Origin: Micropterus salmoides
Taxonomy: Eukaryota; Chordata; Actinopteri; Centrarchiformes; Centrarchidae
Length of the DNA: 64,000 bases
Direction: 5' to 3'
Assembly (NCBI RefSeq): GCF_014851395.1
Contig: NW_024041373.1
Coordinates: forward strand, 17,477,697 to 17,541,696
A model generated the notes under the pieces. It was not told the DNA's origin. It made no database searches and saw nothing but the letters and a program-made list of their open reading frames with translations. Each line of letters opens with the position of its first letter. Positions within the stretch are counted from its first letter, which is position 1. This document shows positions 24,901 to 36,900 of this stretch, piece by piece. The translations under genes and the position numbers were made by a program.

Positions 24901-27900
24901 AGAACGCAGCCAAAGGTGAGTGGCTGTTAAAATCACGCATAGACTTGGGGCGTGCAGGCCTTTTGTTATATAGTTTATGGTGCAGGCACATAAGAGGGAA
25001 AAAAAGCCTTCTCTTCTCTTCTCTTTCTTTCGGTGTGTCACTTGCATGTTTGGCTGCAAGCAAAACCATACAAATTATTTGCTGTGATCTGGTGACAAAA
25101 AGTATTGAATGAAGTACTGGTTTCACTGGAGACGTTTCAATTGTACTTGATACTGAGCTGTTTCTGTTGATACCATAAAGGTATCAAGTAGTGATACACA
25201 TCCCTAAATATGACACTTTAAGGATGATGTAGTCAGGACGGTAGAATCAAGACATTGTGATAAACAGTGACTTTTGGTCCAGGCCCACGTGTTGTAGCAG
25301 TTGAGCTCAGGTCATTTAGCGCTGCTTCCCAGAAATAGGGACACTGCTAAAGAGCTAAATCACCAGGGAACACTGTAATCCTACACCCTGTCTTTTCTCT
25401 CTTAGACAAAAACGTGTGCGTGTGTGTGTGTGTGTGTGTGAATGTCGAGTAAAAAGAGAGAACATCCTGGCACACACACTTTGTCTGTCAATGACAGCAC
25501 TTTTCCCTCAGGTGTTTGTGTGAGCAGATTGGATCTTTGGGTCAGCGCAGTGTGGGTGTTCTTTATTATCACTCGGATAAGGGAAAAGGGTAGACGATGT
25601 TCGGGAGAGATAGTCTGGCATAACATTGTGATGGCAATAAAAACAGGTGCCTACCTCAACTGGAGTGAAACTCAACTTGATGTGCCAAAACTGCAAACGT
25701 GTGTAGCAGAGGTCTACTATCGTAGGGTGTACAAACAAGACAATAGACAAGAAATGACAGTGTTTTGGCCTCTGCACTTTACCATTTAGCATTGGAACTA
25801 TATTCTTCTTTTACAATCGGCACTCTGCAACAGAAGCCCAGTGAAATCAAGCTAATGTGCAGAATTAGTTTCAGGTCATGGCTTAAACTGATGTCGCCTC
25901 ACTCCCCCTTGCCATCTGTATTTTCAAAGCCTTAATGTTTCTGAAGCACCCCAGTGCAGGAGCCAACAGTGACATATGCACTTAGGAGGGGAAAGATTGC
26001 AGTGACAGCCTGACCAGACCACGTTCATTTGGTTTGGTCTCAATGGGCTGATGTCAAATGGAACTCGGGTTGAAGAAGAGCCTCTTTAGGTTTTTGTACA
26101 GTTTGAATAGTATTTTTGATTTGTGGTAATGTACTATGTTGCTTTAGCAGTCATGTTCACCCACTAACTGTGCTGGAAAATGAAGGGGAAGGAATGCTTA
26201 CATTCTGGTGATTGCATGATGCAGTTTGGTATGTGTTCCACTGTACGTGAGACAAATACGAACTGATTTTGGATGCAGGTGAGTCAGCACTTCACTCGTG
26301 TAAGTGTGTACAGCTCTGGGGGTGTATGTGTAAGCTGCGTTGCAACATTTATTATGTCCAAGTACACTGCATGTTCTAGTATTTTTGTAATATTTTATAG
26401 ATTAAGAAAGTCTATTGATTTCATGTATTAGGAATGGGATTTTGGTTGGTTTTCTCAAGAACTGACTTGTTTCAGCAATTTTAACGTAACTTCTATCCCA
26501 CATTGTTGTCTTTCGCAGACTTGTAAGGTGACTTTTAAATGAGTTGTGTTCTGTGGCTCGATGCTGCATGGAAAACTGTGAAAACAAGTGCTTGTACACT
26601 CGTTTACTAGTTAATCGTTTAATTTTGCCACTGACTCAGCCAGTAATATTTCCATTGAGCCTCCTTCTATCATTGGTCACCCATTTGACGGAGTAGCAAG
26701 AGCCACTAATTGCTGTCTCTCTCCTACAAATGATGGTATTTGCGGCAGTAAGTGCCCTGGTAATTACTGAGGCCTAATCCTAAGTGGACCCCTGATTAAA
26801 TTTAGTCAATGTAGCTTTTTGTAATTGAAATGGCACTCAGAGAAATTATGCCATTCTGTCCTTGCGCCTGCATAACAGTTGGGACAGCATCACTCTTGTG
26901 TGTTGCTCTCAACATCCAACTCATAATTAGTACTTAGGAAAACCAGTCGGCTGGAATTTTATTTTTTCTATTGTAAATGTAGACTTTTTAAATGCTCGTT
27001 GATATTTGACACTGACTTTGACTTTCTCTTGCTCTCGTTCTTATTATTGTTTTCTTTAGGCTGAACAGGACAATGGTCACCCCCTCCCAGCCTATGCTGA
27101 CCTCATTATCGAAATCCTGGATGAGAACAACCAGGCACCATATTTCCAGTTTGCCACCTATCAGGGCTACGTGAGCGAGTCCTCCCCAGTGGGCACGACT
27201 ATCTCAGCCAGTGCCAACCTCACTGCCCCCCTGGGAATCATCGCTCTGGATAATGACATTGAGGAGGTAGAAAGAAAGCGTATTCACCAGCCTATGCTCA
27301 ATGATGCCTACACTTTACACATACCCACCCATGCATGTGTGCATACAAACAGTTGTGGAAGAAGTCATCCTTAAGTAAAAGTACAAATACCACATGAAAA
27401 ATGTTACTCAAGTAAAAGTAAGTCATCCAGTATAAACCTACTCAAGTAAAAGTAAAAAAGTTTTAAAAGTTTTAAAAATACTAGTACTACACATTCAAAT
27501 CTATTGATCTTACAAAACACAATCAATCTTTTTAAATTCACTCAAGACAGATTTGAATACAGCATTATAAGTTATAGTGAATCACAATAAGGATAACTAA
27601 GTCGCAAGAGGATCATGTTAAGATGAGACAAGGAGGCGGAAACCACTTCTGACACACACATATTGTCTCTGGACTGGTTTCACAGACTCGAATGCGTAAG
27701 TTTAATTTTGTGCACGCGCATATGAACACATTTCCACACGCAATGTGGTCATCTTTCCGAGCTACAGTTTGTTTATAAACTGGCCCATCTGCATTTATTA
27801 TAATAATAAATAAAAATATCATATAATATCATAATGAAGAGTTGTATTTCACTCAACATTGTTCAGTCACAGTCTGGCAAGCACCCAAGACACAACAGAC

Positions 27901-30900
27901 AAGAGCTGCGCTACTCAGCTTGTTAGCAGGACAGACAGAGGGATTCACTGCAACTGCACATTAGGCTGAGTGTGATCTGTTGACATCAGACACTGAGAGG
28001 AGAGAACACAAGTTTACCTGGCTGTTGTTCCCGCACTTCACTCTCCTTGCGTTTTTTTAATCTCGTCCGTAGGATAGCTCTTCATCCTCTCATCAAAGTT
28101 TTAAACATTCATGTTCACCTTTGACAGGAAAGTGAGGCGAGGCCGTCCAGCTCTGCGCTGTGTCCCGTCAGTTGGCTGAAATTGATTTGCGCGAATCGGC
28201 TTTATCAGTTTTACATTTGTTTTTCAGTGCTGCTCCACTCAGGTGCGCTGCATAGGCTACTAATACCAATGGAACGAGGTCTCATACAGAATGTATCGGA
28301 GTAAAAAGTCAAAATTTGGCTTTGAAATATAGAAAAGGGAAAGTAAAAAGTTGCAACAACTAAAAATACTCAAGTAAAGTGCAGATATTGAAAAAACTAC
28401 TTAAGTACACTTTCCACCACTGCATACAAACACAAAGCTCCTGTAGTGCATTGATTAAATATTGATTGAAGGTCCACATTTATTCATGTTTGTGTTGTGT
28501 ACTCACAGAAATTAACACATTCATAAGTCATTTTCCTGCTGTATTTTTCCCTTGTTGTAGCTGGCTCCCGGTGTTACACCTGTAGGTAAAAGGGCTGTTT
28601 TACGATGCAATGACACACACTCACACACATAGTGTAATATAGGGATGTCCCGATCAAGTTTTTTGCTCCTAAATCCACGTTGTGTCCTTTTAATGTTGAG
28701 AATCTTCTGATACCCAGATTAATACAATATTTATGTTTTCCTGCAGAATACAGCTGTACTAAGCACACTTAATAGCTTAAAGTAGGCCTACATTTATATC
28801 AGTAAAGCAAAATCAATTAAGAGATTTGAGTGCTTAACAGTTCTCCGTTAAACCTGCATGACAGCTTTAATTGGTTTCAATATTTTGTGTAGCATCATGG
28901 TGTTTTGTCTAGTGTACTTGGAGAATGGAGTGTTACTAGGAAGCATTTGAGGCAGGAAAGTTCTCTTCATCTCTACTTTGAACAAAATGCTGAAGGTTAA
29001 ACACATTGGTGTTGTTTTAAGTGGTTTGGTAAACAAGAAAATGACTCTCTTTGCTCACTGTGGCACATGAAGTTTATTTACCCGCCGTTAGAATGTGGTA
29101 CCTGCGTTTCGAACATACTGAAATTGGGATGGCATTGACAGCTGCCATACCTGGATCACAGTAAGTTACAGAAAGTTACAATAACCAAAGCATCACAAGT
29201 GGATAGGTTTTATATAGTCAAAATGGATTTATTTAAAAAAGCTTGATCCCTACTCTGCAAATTGATACTGGACATCCCTACTATTAAATCATGCATCACT
29301 TTGTGGAAAAATAAAAACATCTGACAGCACTCATCACTGCTGGAGATATCCTCAACATACAATTATAAACTGTACAACTTTGTTTTGAGTGGGGGGAAAA
29401 ATTATGTGCGCTCACAACAGCAGAAATTATATGTTTTCTCTTATTTCAAAATTTCATAAATGCTGAATTAAATACTAAGCCGGCCTCCAGTAATGATGGG
29501 TGTGTGAGTAAAATAATCTATCTGATGCACTTACATTTGTATCCAAATGGGAATGTGTGTTTGGAGTGTTTTGCTGTGCTGTGTTCTCTTTCTTTATATG
29601 TAGATGAATGTTTTTGCTGTGGTTTCTGCAGTTACTGCAGTCAAAACATTTGCAATTATGCTCTTGGAATACCAACTTTACTCTAAAAGATTTTTTTTAA
29701 ATTGATTGTTGTGTGTAGTTGGATGAAGGGGGTGTTTTGACATATTTGTTTGACACAATTTAACAAACTGTATGATTGTGTAAATGTGTGAGTTCGCCCT
29801 TAGCAATGGGAAACTTTTTAAATTCTTTTTAAATTCCATACTCGTAACTGCACTGCAAACATTTATATTTAAATGGATGAAAACATACTGTCACACATAG
29901 CCAAAACAAAGGACTACTACCTTCAGTTCATCTTTCAAAATATCCCTTTACTCAGTCTTTGGAGAAGATTAACAAATCAAAGTGGAGTGGAAACAGAGAT
30001 AACAAAATCAATAAGCCACCCAGTCCTAATGTTTACCTAACTCTCTAAGAGTCCTCTAAGAGGACTCATTGATGGACGTGAATCGAAGCCGACTCGCAGC
30101 AACAGATCACAATGGACTCTAGGTTTATTTGTTAACACAGTGTAACTACAGCAGTGATGACACATCTTTGGTAAGTGGCTCTTTAATAAAAGTTTTTCAA
30201 GCTCATTTAGCATCTGGACCCCCTGAACAAAAGCTGTAAAAGCCATATTTTTTAACGACTCCCTAATGTGGTTGATATTTTTCCCTAAAAGGTTACAGGG
30301 GCAGTAATGGGTGTACGTTTATTTAGCAGATGACTTCTGCTTAATAAACTCCTCTCTTCCTTTCTTTATTGATATAGTCATGTCAAAAAAAAAGATTGGT
30401 TTCTGGTTCCATCCTCAGCTCCTTCTCCTCTGTTCTCAGAAGAGGAAGATGAGAGACCTGCCAGCAGATTACTTTTTCAACTCTTTGGCAAATCAAAATG
30501 TACTGTTTGATGGGTTTTCTCAGCCCCACAGCTGCGGCCTTGGAAGAACTGACGAAGCACTCACGTCACCATGGTAACGTGTTTTTGTATATCTTTCTGT
30601 TGGAAGACGAAAGACCCTATGGTGCAGATTACCTTGGATGACTACACCACAATCTTCGCCCTGACCCCAACTGGGATAATCCGCTACCTGAGGCTCCTCA
30701 AACCTGTGGACCGGGAGAAGCAGATGGCCTATACTTTCACGGTAGGCCTCAGACTCAGCGTAGCTATCTACAAGACAGCAGTTAAATTCTGTGACCTACA
30801 TCTCCTATTCTGTGTATATTAATAGAAGTCACAGGTTAGCTTGATACCAAGAGGCACTTGCAGATACAAAGCTGACCTGACACTTTCAGAGCTACAGTAT

Positions 30901-33900
30901 ATGACCTTTATCAGTGGTTAAATAGCAGTGAAGTTAAAGTCTGTTCACTTGAATTCACAAATATCATTCAAAATATAAGTTCAGTTGAAAAAGAATTACA
31001 AGACTTTTATCTCACATTAATCTCAACTTTATGGCATATAGTTAGATAATGCAATTTAAGAAAACTCATGTCTATAATGAAGACATCTTCAGTTTGACAA
31101 CACAAAGGCAGCATTTAGAAGAAAAAAAACTCAAATCACAAGGAATTTAGAAATACATTCACCAGTTTGACAGCACATATACAGCATGGCATAAAGAATA
31201 CATGCTGCAAATGCAGAAAACACAAACAAATAGGAAAAATACAGCAAGTTATACAGAACACCATGAAAAATTCTGTGTGACATTAAAAACTGATGAACAG
31301 TTTAACCATTTGTCTGTCAGTCATTTTTGAAAATGAGCCAACCATGTTCATTTTAGTCTTAAAGCTAGGGTAGCAAACATTGGAGAAACTAACAATAGAT
31401 ATGTAGATTTTGAAAGTATTCAATCAAAAAGGCCTCCCTCCAAAGCCACTCCCCTGAATGTGTTTAGTAATTTGCTTTGTTTTATTTATTTGCTTGTGGT
31501 TGTTGCAGTGTCTTGAGCTCTCTCAGCCATCAAAGACTTATAATCATAGACTGTCTTCGCCTTGGTTACAAATCATTCAGATACTCATAAAAACAATCAT
31601 ACTCAGTCAAACAATTGTACAAAGCTTTTCAAGATTGGCAATCGAGACAAAATTCATATCTCATATCTGTCACTGAATATGAAGCTACAGCCAGCAGCAA
31701 GTTAGCCTTAGCTTAAGGAAAAAGGGGAAAACAGCTAGCCTGGCTCAATCCAAAGTAAACATAATATGCCTACCAGCTCCTTTAAATCTGAGAAAATCTT
31801 GTTTGTTTAACCTGCAAAAAAAACAGGTATCGAACTTCTCATCTTACTCTCAGAAAAACATGTGCCCACAATGTGAAACTATTCCTTTTAAAGAGACATA
31901 TAAAGAGTATATTTTGTGGGAACTCTATACTTTTAACATTAAAGATAAAAGTTCAGTTTCAGAGCTGCCTTTGTGTTCCATTAGGGTTCTGAACGATGTT
32001 ACTCGTAATCTTTATGATGTTTTATTAGACTTCTTACTGCGTGGTGTTGGTAGTGGGTTTCTATTTTACTGCTGTTTCATTGATTGTTTCAACAGCCTGG
32101 TTTATCAAGGTAACTTGTTTCTGTGCTGCTCAGAGGGATGTTGTTGGGTTGGTAGAGGTGCTTTAGACATCAGCAATTTATGAAGGTATGTATGTGTATT
32201 GTGCATGCATAGGATTTGTGTATCTAGTTACTACTTCCATGTCCAGTATAGTTTTCTCTGTGGTTTGAGGTATGAGGATCTCAAATGCTGGTTTTATTTT
32301 GTGGATATAAGTCCTTTTAAAAAGCTTTTAAGCTTGGGATCCATTCTGAATTCACATTACAGTGAAAGCTTTAAAGCTGATAGTTTTCCTCTGTGTTGCA
32401 GTGATGAATGTGAAATTCCCTTGGAGGATCATAAGAAGAATTGTTTCTCTGGAACATCCTCTGCATCATTGTTTCCACCCCAGAATGAAAGATGATGCTT
32501 ATTGCCTGGTGAAAAATTTTAGTGGTTGTTGTTTCCCAGAGATTTGCTTTACATTTAGTGCAAGATATCTTCAGAGATAGCTGCATTTGGAACGACCTAA
32601 CCCTTTTACGAACACTGTGCAAAAACGCCACTTGCAAATTGATCTTTACAGCTGGTAGTTATGGACTATTTCCTCCTACATGAGAATGTCAGTCCCTACT
32701 AGAGGTAACTGGTATCACCCAGCAGTTGATACAAACACAAAGACTTTTCACTCCAGAAAGTCTTAAGAATTCCAAATTCTTATTTCTTCTGTGTCGCACC
32801 ATAAACTGAACTCCATCAAAAATTATGCATTTTGAAAACATGTGGTTGTGCAGACTCTGCGCTGCATTTAAAGCAATTTCCAGTCGACTGTCTTAAAATT
32901 TTAACAACCAACCTGGTCTGGTTTTTGGTGTTTTAGGTATATTTGATGTTTGATAAAGCTGCCATATGCAGTAAACTGTTCATTGAACAAAATCCAAGCC
33001 AAGTCAGCCATGGTGTGTAGTGATGTTTCTATTTTTTAGCAGTAATAGTAGTATTTGAAGAAAGCTTGATGATTTTCAGTATCATTTTTACCTCAACATT
33101 TTTGGCCACAATATTCAGCACATACAGTCTAGGGAATACCTTTTTACTGGTCGGAGACAAAGTGACCACAGCAGGATCAGTGAACCAGGCTCTAGCCACT
33201 ATGGTTATGACTTGGTATGCTAATATAGCTAATATGTTAATAGTAATGCTGAGATGGTGTGCAGAGGGGCAGTCGGTGCAAGTGGCTTTCATTAAGAGCC
33301 TGATATAACTGTGCTGCGCTATTATGTTCTGGGTGCCTTTTTAAAATGATTTTAACTGGTATCACCCAGCAGTTGATACAAACACGAAGTCCTGCACTCA
33401 GTTCAGCAAAACTGCAATATACAGTCAACTGCCGTGGTGTGAAGTGATGCTTCTGTTTTTTAGCAGTAATAGTAGTATTTGAAGAAAGCTTGATGATTTT
33501 CAGTATCATTTTTACCTCAACATTTTTGACCACAATATTCAGCACATACAGTCTATACTTTGACCAGAGTTTGCTCCACCTTTCACACTGTACTCATCAA
33601 TCACATTTTATTCAGTACATGATACACAAGCTATTAACCTGTGGGGGAAAAAAGCATTAGTAGAAAATATTTAACCCATGACATAATTTTTTGTGTATGA
33701 AATCTGTACTGACATTTGCAAGCAATGTTTTCTGAAGCTAGAAACTTGTTAACATGTTTACTAGATGTAGATGGGTTGTAGTTTTGCTTTTGCTTTTATG
33801 AAGATGACGTTATTTCAGAGATTGTTATTGAGCGAAATCTTGTCTTTGAGTAAACGCTAGCATCAAATCACTTTTATTACAATTACTCAGCATATTCTGG

Positions 33901-36900
33901 ACTGGATAGAGAGGAGAGAGAACACAGAGATCCAATTTAGATAAATATTGAAAGATTCAAATATTCAAAGATTATGTTTTGTTTTAATTCTCACTCTGTG
34001 CGTGTGTGTGTGTGTGTGTGTATGCGTGTGTGTTTGTGCAGAGGACATGTATCAGTACTTTCACATCTGTATAAGTATGGAATGTCTATACATACAGTTG
34101 TGATGACTCAATAAATCTGTTTTCCCCCTTGGCTCCTAAAAAATGTCTGACGTCTCTCCCCTGGGGCTGGCTGGAGAACAGAAACACTGTTTGACGGGAG
34201 AGAAAATAGCTGCTCTCTTATATGTTATCATGTGTTTCTGTACAACACCTTCGCTGTGAATGTTTAGCTACTACTAAAGGCACGCATCCTGATGTATAAT
34301 GTACACTATAACCAGCAAGACGTATCATTTTCATTTCAGGGCTCAAGTGCACATTTTGGTGGGGAAAGCAATTTCCCCCACAGAAACATGTATTTCTTGC
34401 TGCTGCCACAGATGTTGTTTAAATCTCTCCTACAATTCATTTGTTGTTCTTCTCAGTCCATTTTCTTTCTCCCTTGCCAAGTAGTGGAGATCAGAGCTGC
34501 CAGTGACAAATAAAACCCAGTTTGCCAACTGTCCTTTAGTCGAGCTTTTTACAAGCTCTCTCTTCTCATCTCTTTGAAGGCTTTGCTAAGGGAATGAAAA
34601 ATGAACATATATAAAGGCAAAGTGTAAGTGGCTTTGTTGTGGTGGTAGGAACGTGTTTAAGTTTGACACGTTGTCAAAACAATCCCAAGAGCATAAGCAT
34701 GAATAAAAAAATGCCTTTTCTGTGATTTCTTTCAACGAATGGACTTTGTTTGTCTCCATTTTCTAAAGCTTTAAAATGTATTTCTCTTTCTTATGTTTAC
34801 AGATGGTGGCATCAGATGGTGTCCAGCAGAGTAGCCCAATAACTGTGAACATCCTGGTCATTGATGCCAATGACAATACACCCACATTTGCCAAGGTCTC
34901 CTACAGCGTTGAAGTCTTCACAGACATGCAGCCGGGGGAAACAGTACTACAGGTAATTAATTCAACAATTGTTCTCCTGCCTTTCTCCCTCTCTTTTAGC
35001 CTCTTGCTCTTGCACTCTGCTTTACGCCTCTGTCTCCGTCACACTGCATTTCTCTCACACACATTCTTCAACCGCTCGAACAGTTTCCCTCATCTTAGCT
35101 GTACTTATGACAAACAAGTCAGAGATAATGTTTCTCTCCATCCTGGGAAACCTTTTACCCATTAGATTAGCTGTTGAAGTTAATTCATTGTGGTAGGCAT
35201 CAGTGATGACCATTTATCAATCTTGTCCTAGCTAGAAACAGGATTTTATGTTTTCATTAATTTTTATGGATTAGGAACATTGTGTACTTGATTTCATTAG
35301 TTACTGGCTTTAAAGGTCATGTCTTTCGTTTCTTTTCAAACTCCCACATATTCACATGTTAATATCAACTTAAGCAAGCATCCATGCACACATGCGCAGG
35401 CACATATACATGCACACACAGTCTTCATAATGTAAATCCATAACCCCATTCTGCTTTATCTATTAATGTGGGGAGATTTTTCATTTCTTTGTTTGTTATT
35501 TGGTAGTCGGAGCATGATCTTTTCGTTTTTCAGTTGATCTGTCCTCTTAGCGCAGCCTCCTCAAAAAAATGTCAGACGCTGAAAAGGTCAAGTTTAATCC
35601 AGCCGTTTCGCCCTCCCTGAAATGAGGCCAGGGGTCACAGAGTGTCTGGTATGACCGCTTAACCGATTTTTATAAGCCATTTATGAGAGCCCCAGGCCCC
35701 CTGAGGATGCTACTGCTTTGATGCTACAGCTTTTACTCCAACGTCAGGAGCATGAAAAGGGAGGTCTGGGCAGCTTGGATTAAAATTTCAAGGCCTTAAA
35801 GATATGAAGCCAACTACACCATGAGGGCTCATAATTACAAGCAGCAGGATGCCCTAAATAATTGGTGGAAATTGTGGCTGCTTAATTAATTTGATAAGAG
35901 TATGCAAGAAATATTATATATATATTTATCTTACTTCCCAAAAAAACTCTGTCCAGCAGAATTCTTTCCACGACTTAATAATCGATTTTAAAATGGATTT
36001 GTAGCATTAATTCCATCTAATCTAAACTTTCATCATTACGGTCATCATCATTACGGTCATCAAACTGCATTGTTCCTATTCATAAAACAAAGGTCATGTA
36101 TCCATTAGATAATAATAGGGAACCAAAATTGATTCTTCTATAGGTTGGAAACTTGACTGAAGTCAGTCACAACCCCTACTGAGAAATATTTGCTGCTTGA
36201 CTGGTTCAGTAAGCATAACTGGTAGAACTCCACCATAAACTACAAAGCACAGATAAATATTTAAACAAATTATTGGTATAATGTGTGTGTCTCTCTCCTT
36301 CTCTCCCTCTTTTCTCTCAGTTAACAGCAGCAGATGCTGATGAGGGACTGAACGGTCTGGTGACGTATGAGATACTGGCAGGTGCCCAAGGAGATTTTAT
36401 CATTAGTAATCGCACTGGACGCATCACTGTAGCGCCAGGTGTTACTTTAACTGTGGGACGATCTTACGCACTGACTGTCAGGGCCTCTGACAATGCACCA
36501 GAGACCCAGAGAAGGTACAGTAGCCGTGCAGCTATGCTAGATCTCTCTTGTGTGATTTCTTTGAACATTAAAAGATTCTGCATCAGTAGAATTTACATGA
36601 TTATTATTTTAATTTGATTCATGTGATGTGCAGTTCATTACTTTTTAATAAAGAGCAAATTTGTTTCAAAGTTGTGCCCGAACGTATGCATAGCCAGTCA
36701 GTTTCATTTTAGTGCCTCTTCAGAGTTCCAGGGGAGCTACCAGCATGCATAATTTTACAAGTTTTGAAGCTTCTGAAACAAAGAAAGGCTAAATTAGAGA
36801 GAAATAACATTTCTGAAAAGCTGGTGCGACTCAAACAACAGATGGTCTTGTCCCATTCAACACTGTGGAGATTCTAGAATGAGATGTTTCGTACATTGTC

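Larger units (their letters stand above)
27267..30606 (+). other. pcdh15: pcdh15 intron within EC4
   Basis: 3.3 kb. Contains two hAT-type elements, 27350-28422 and 28640-29280. From 29281 to 30606 I see only AT-rich unique-looking sequence. Confidence 0.8.
30742..34802 (+). other. pcdh15: pcdh15 intron within EC4
   Basis: 4.1 kb. Holds a TTAA MITE (about 31360-31893), a local duplication (32706-33133 and 33353-33556), and a (GT)n tract at 33997-34034. Long open frames around 31803-32495 match no family I know and overlap the MITE. Confidence 0.75.

Noticed and set aside
24786..25112. 108- and 116-codon overlapping frames on both strands near a MITE-like right end
   Set aside because: No domain recognised; probably part of an old non-autonomous element whose left end I could not fix, so no element was called.
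31803..32580. Several overlapping frames of 70-126 codons on the + strand
   Set aside because: They overlap a MITE end, have no recognisable domain and lack splice partners; taken as chance.
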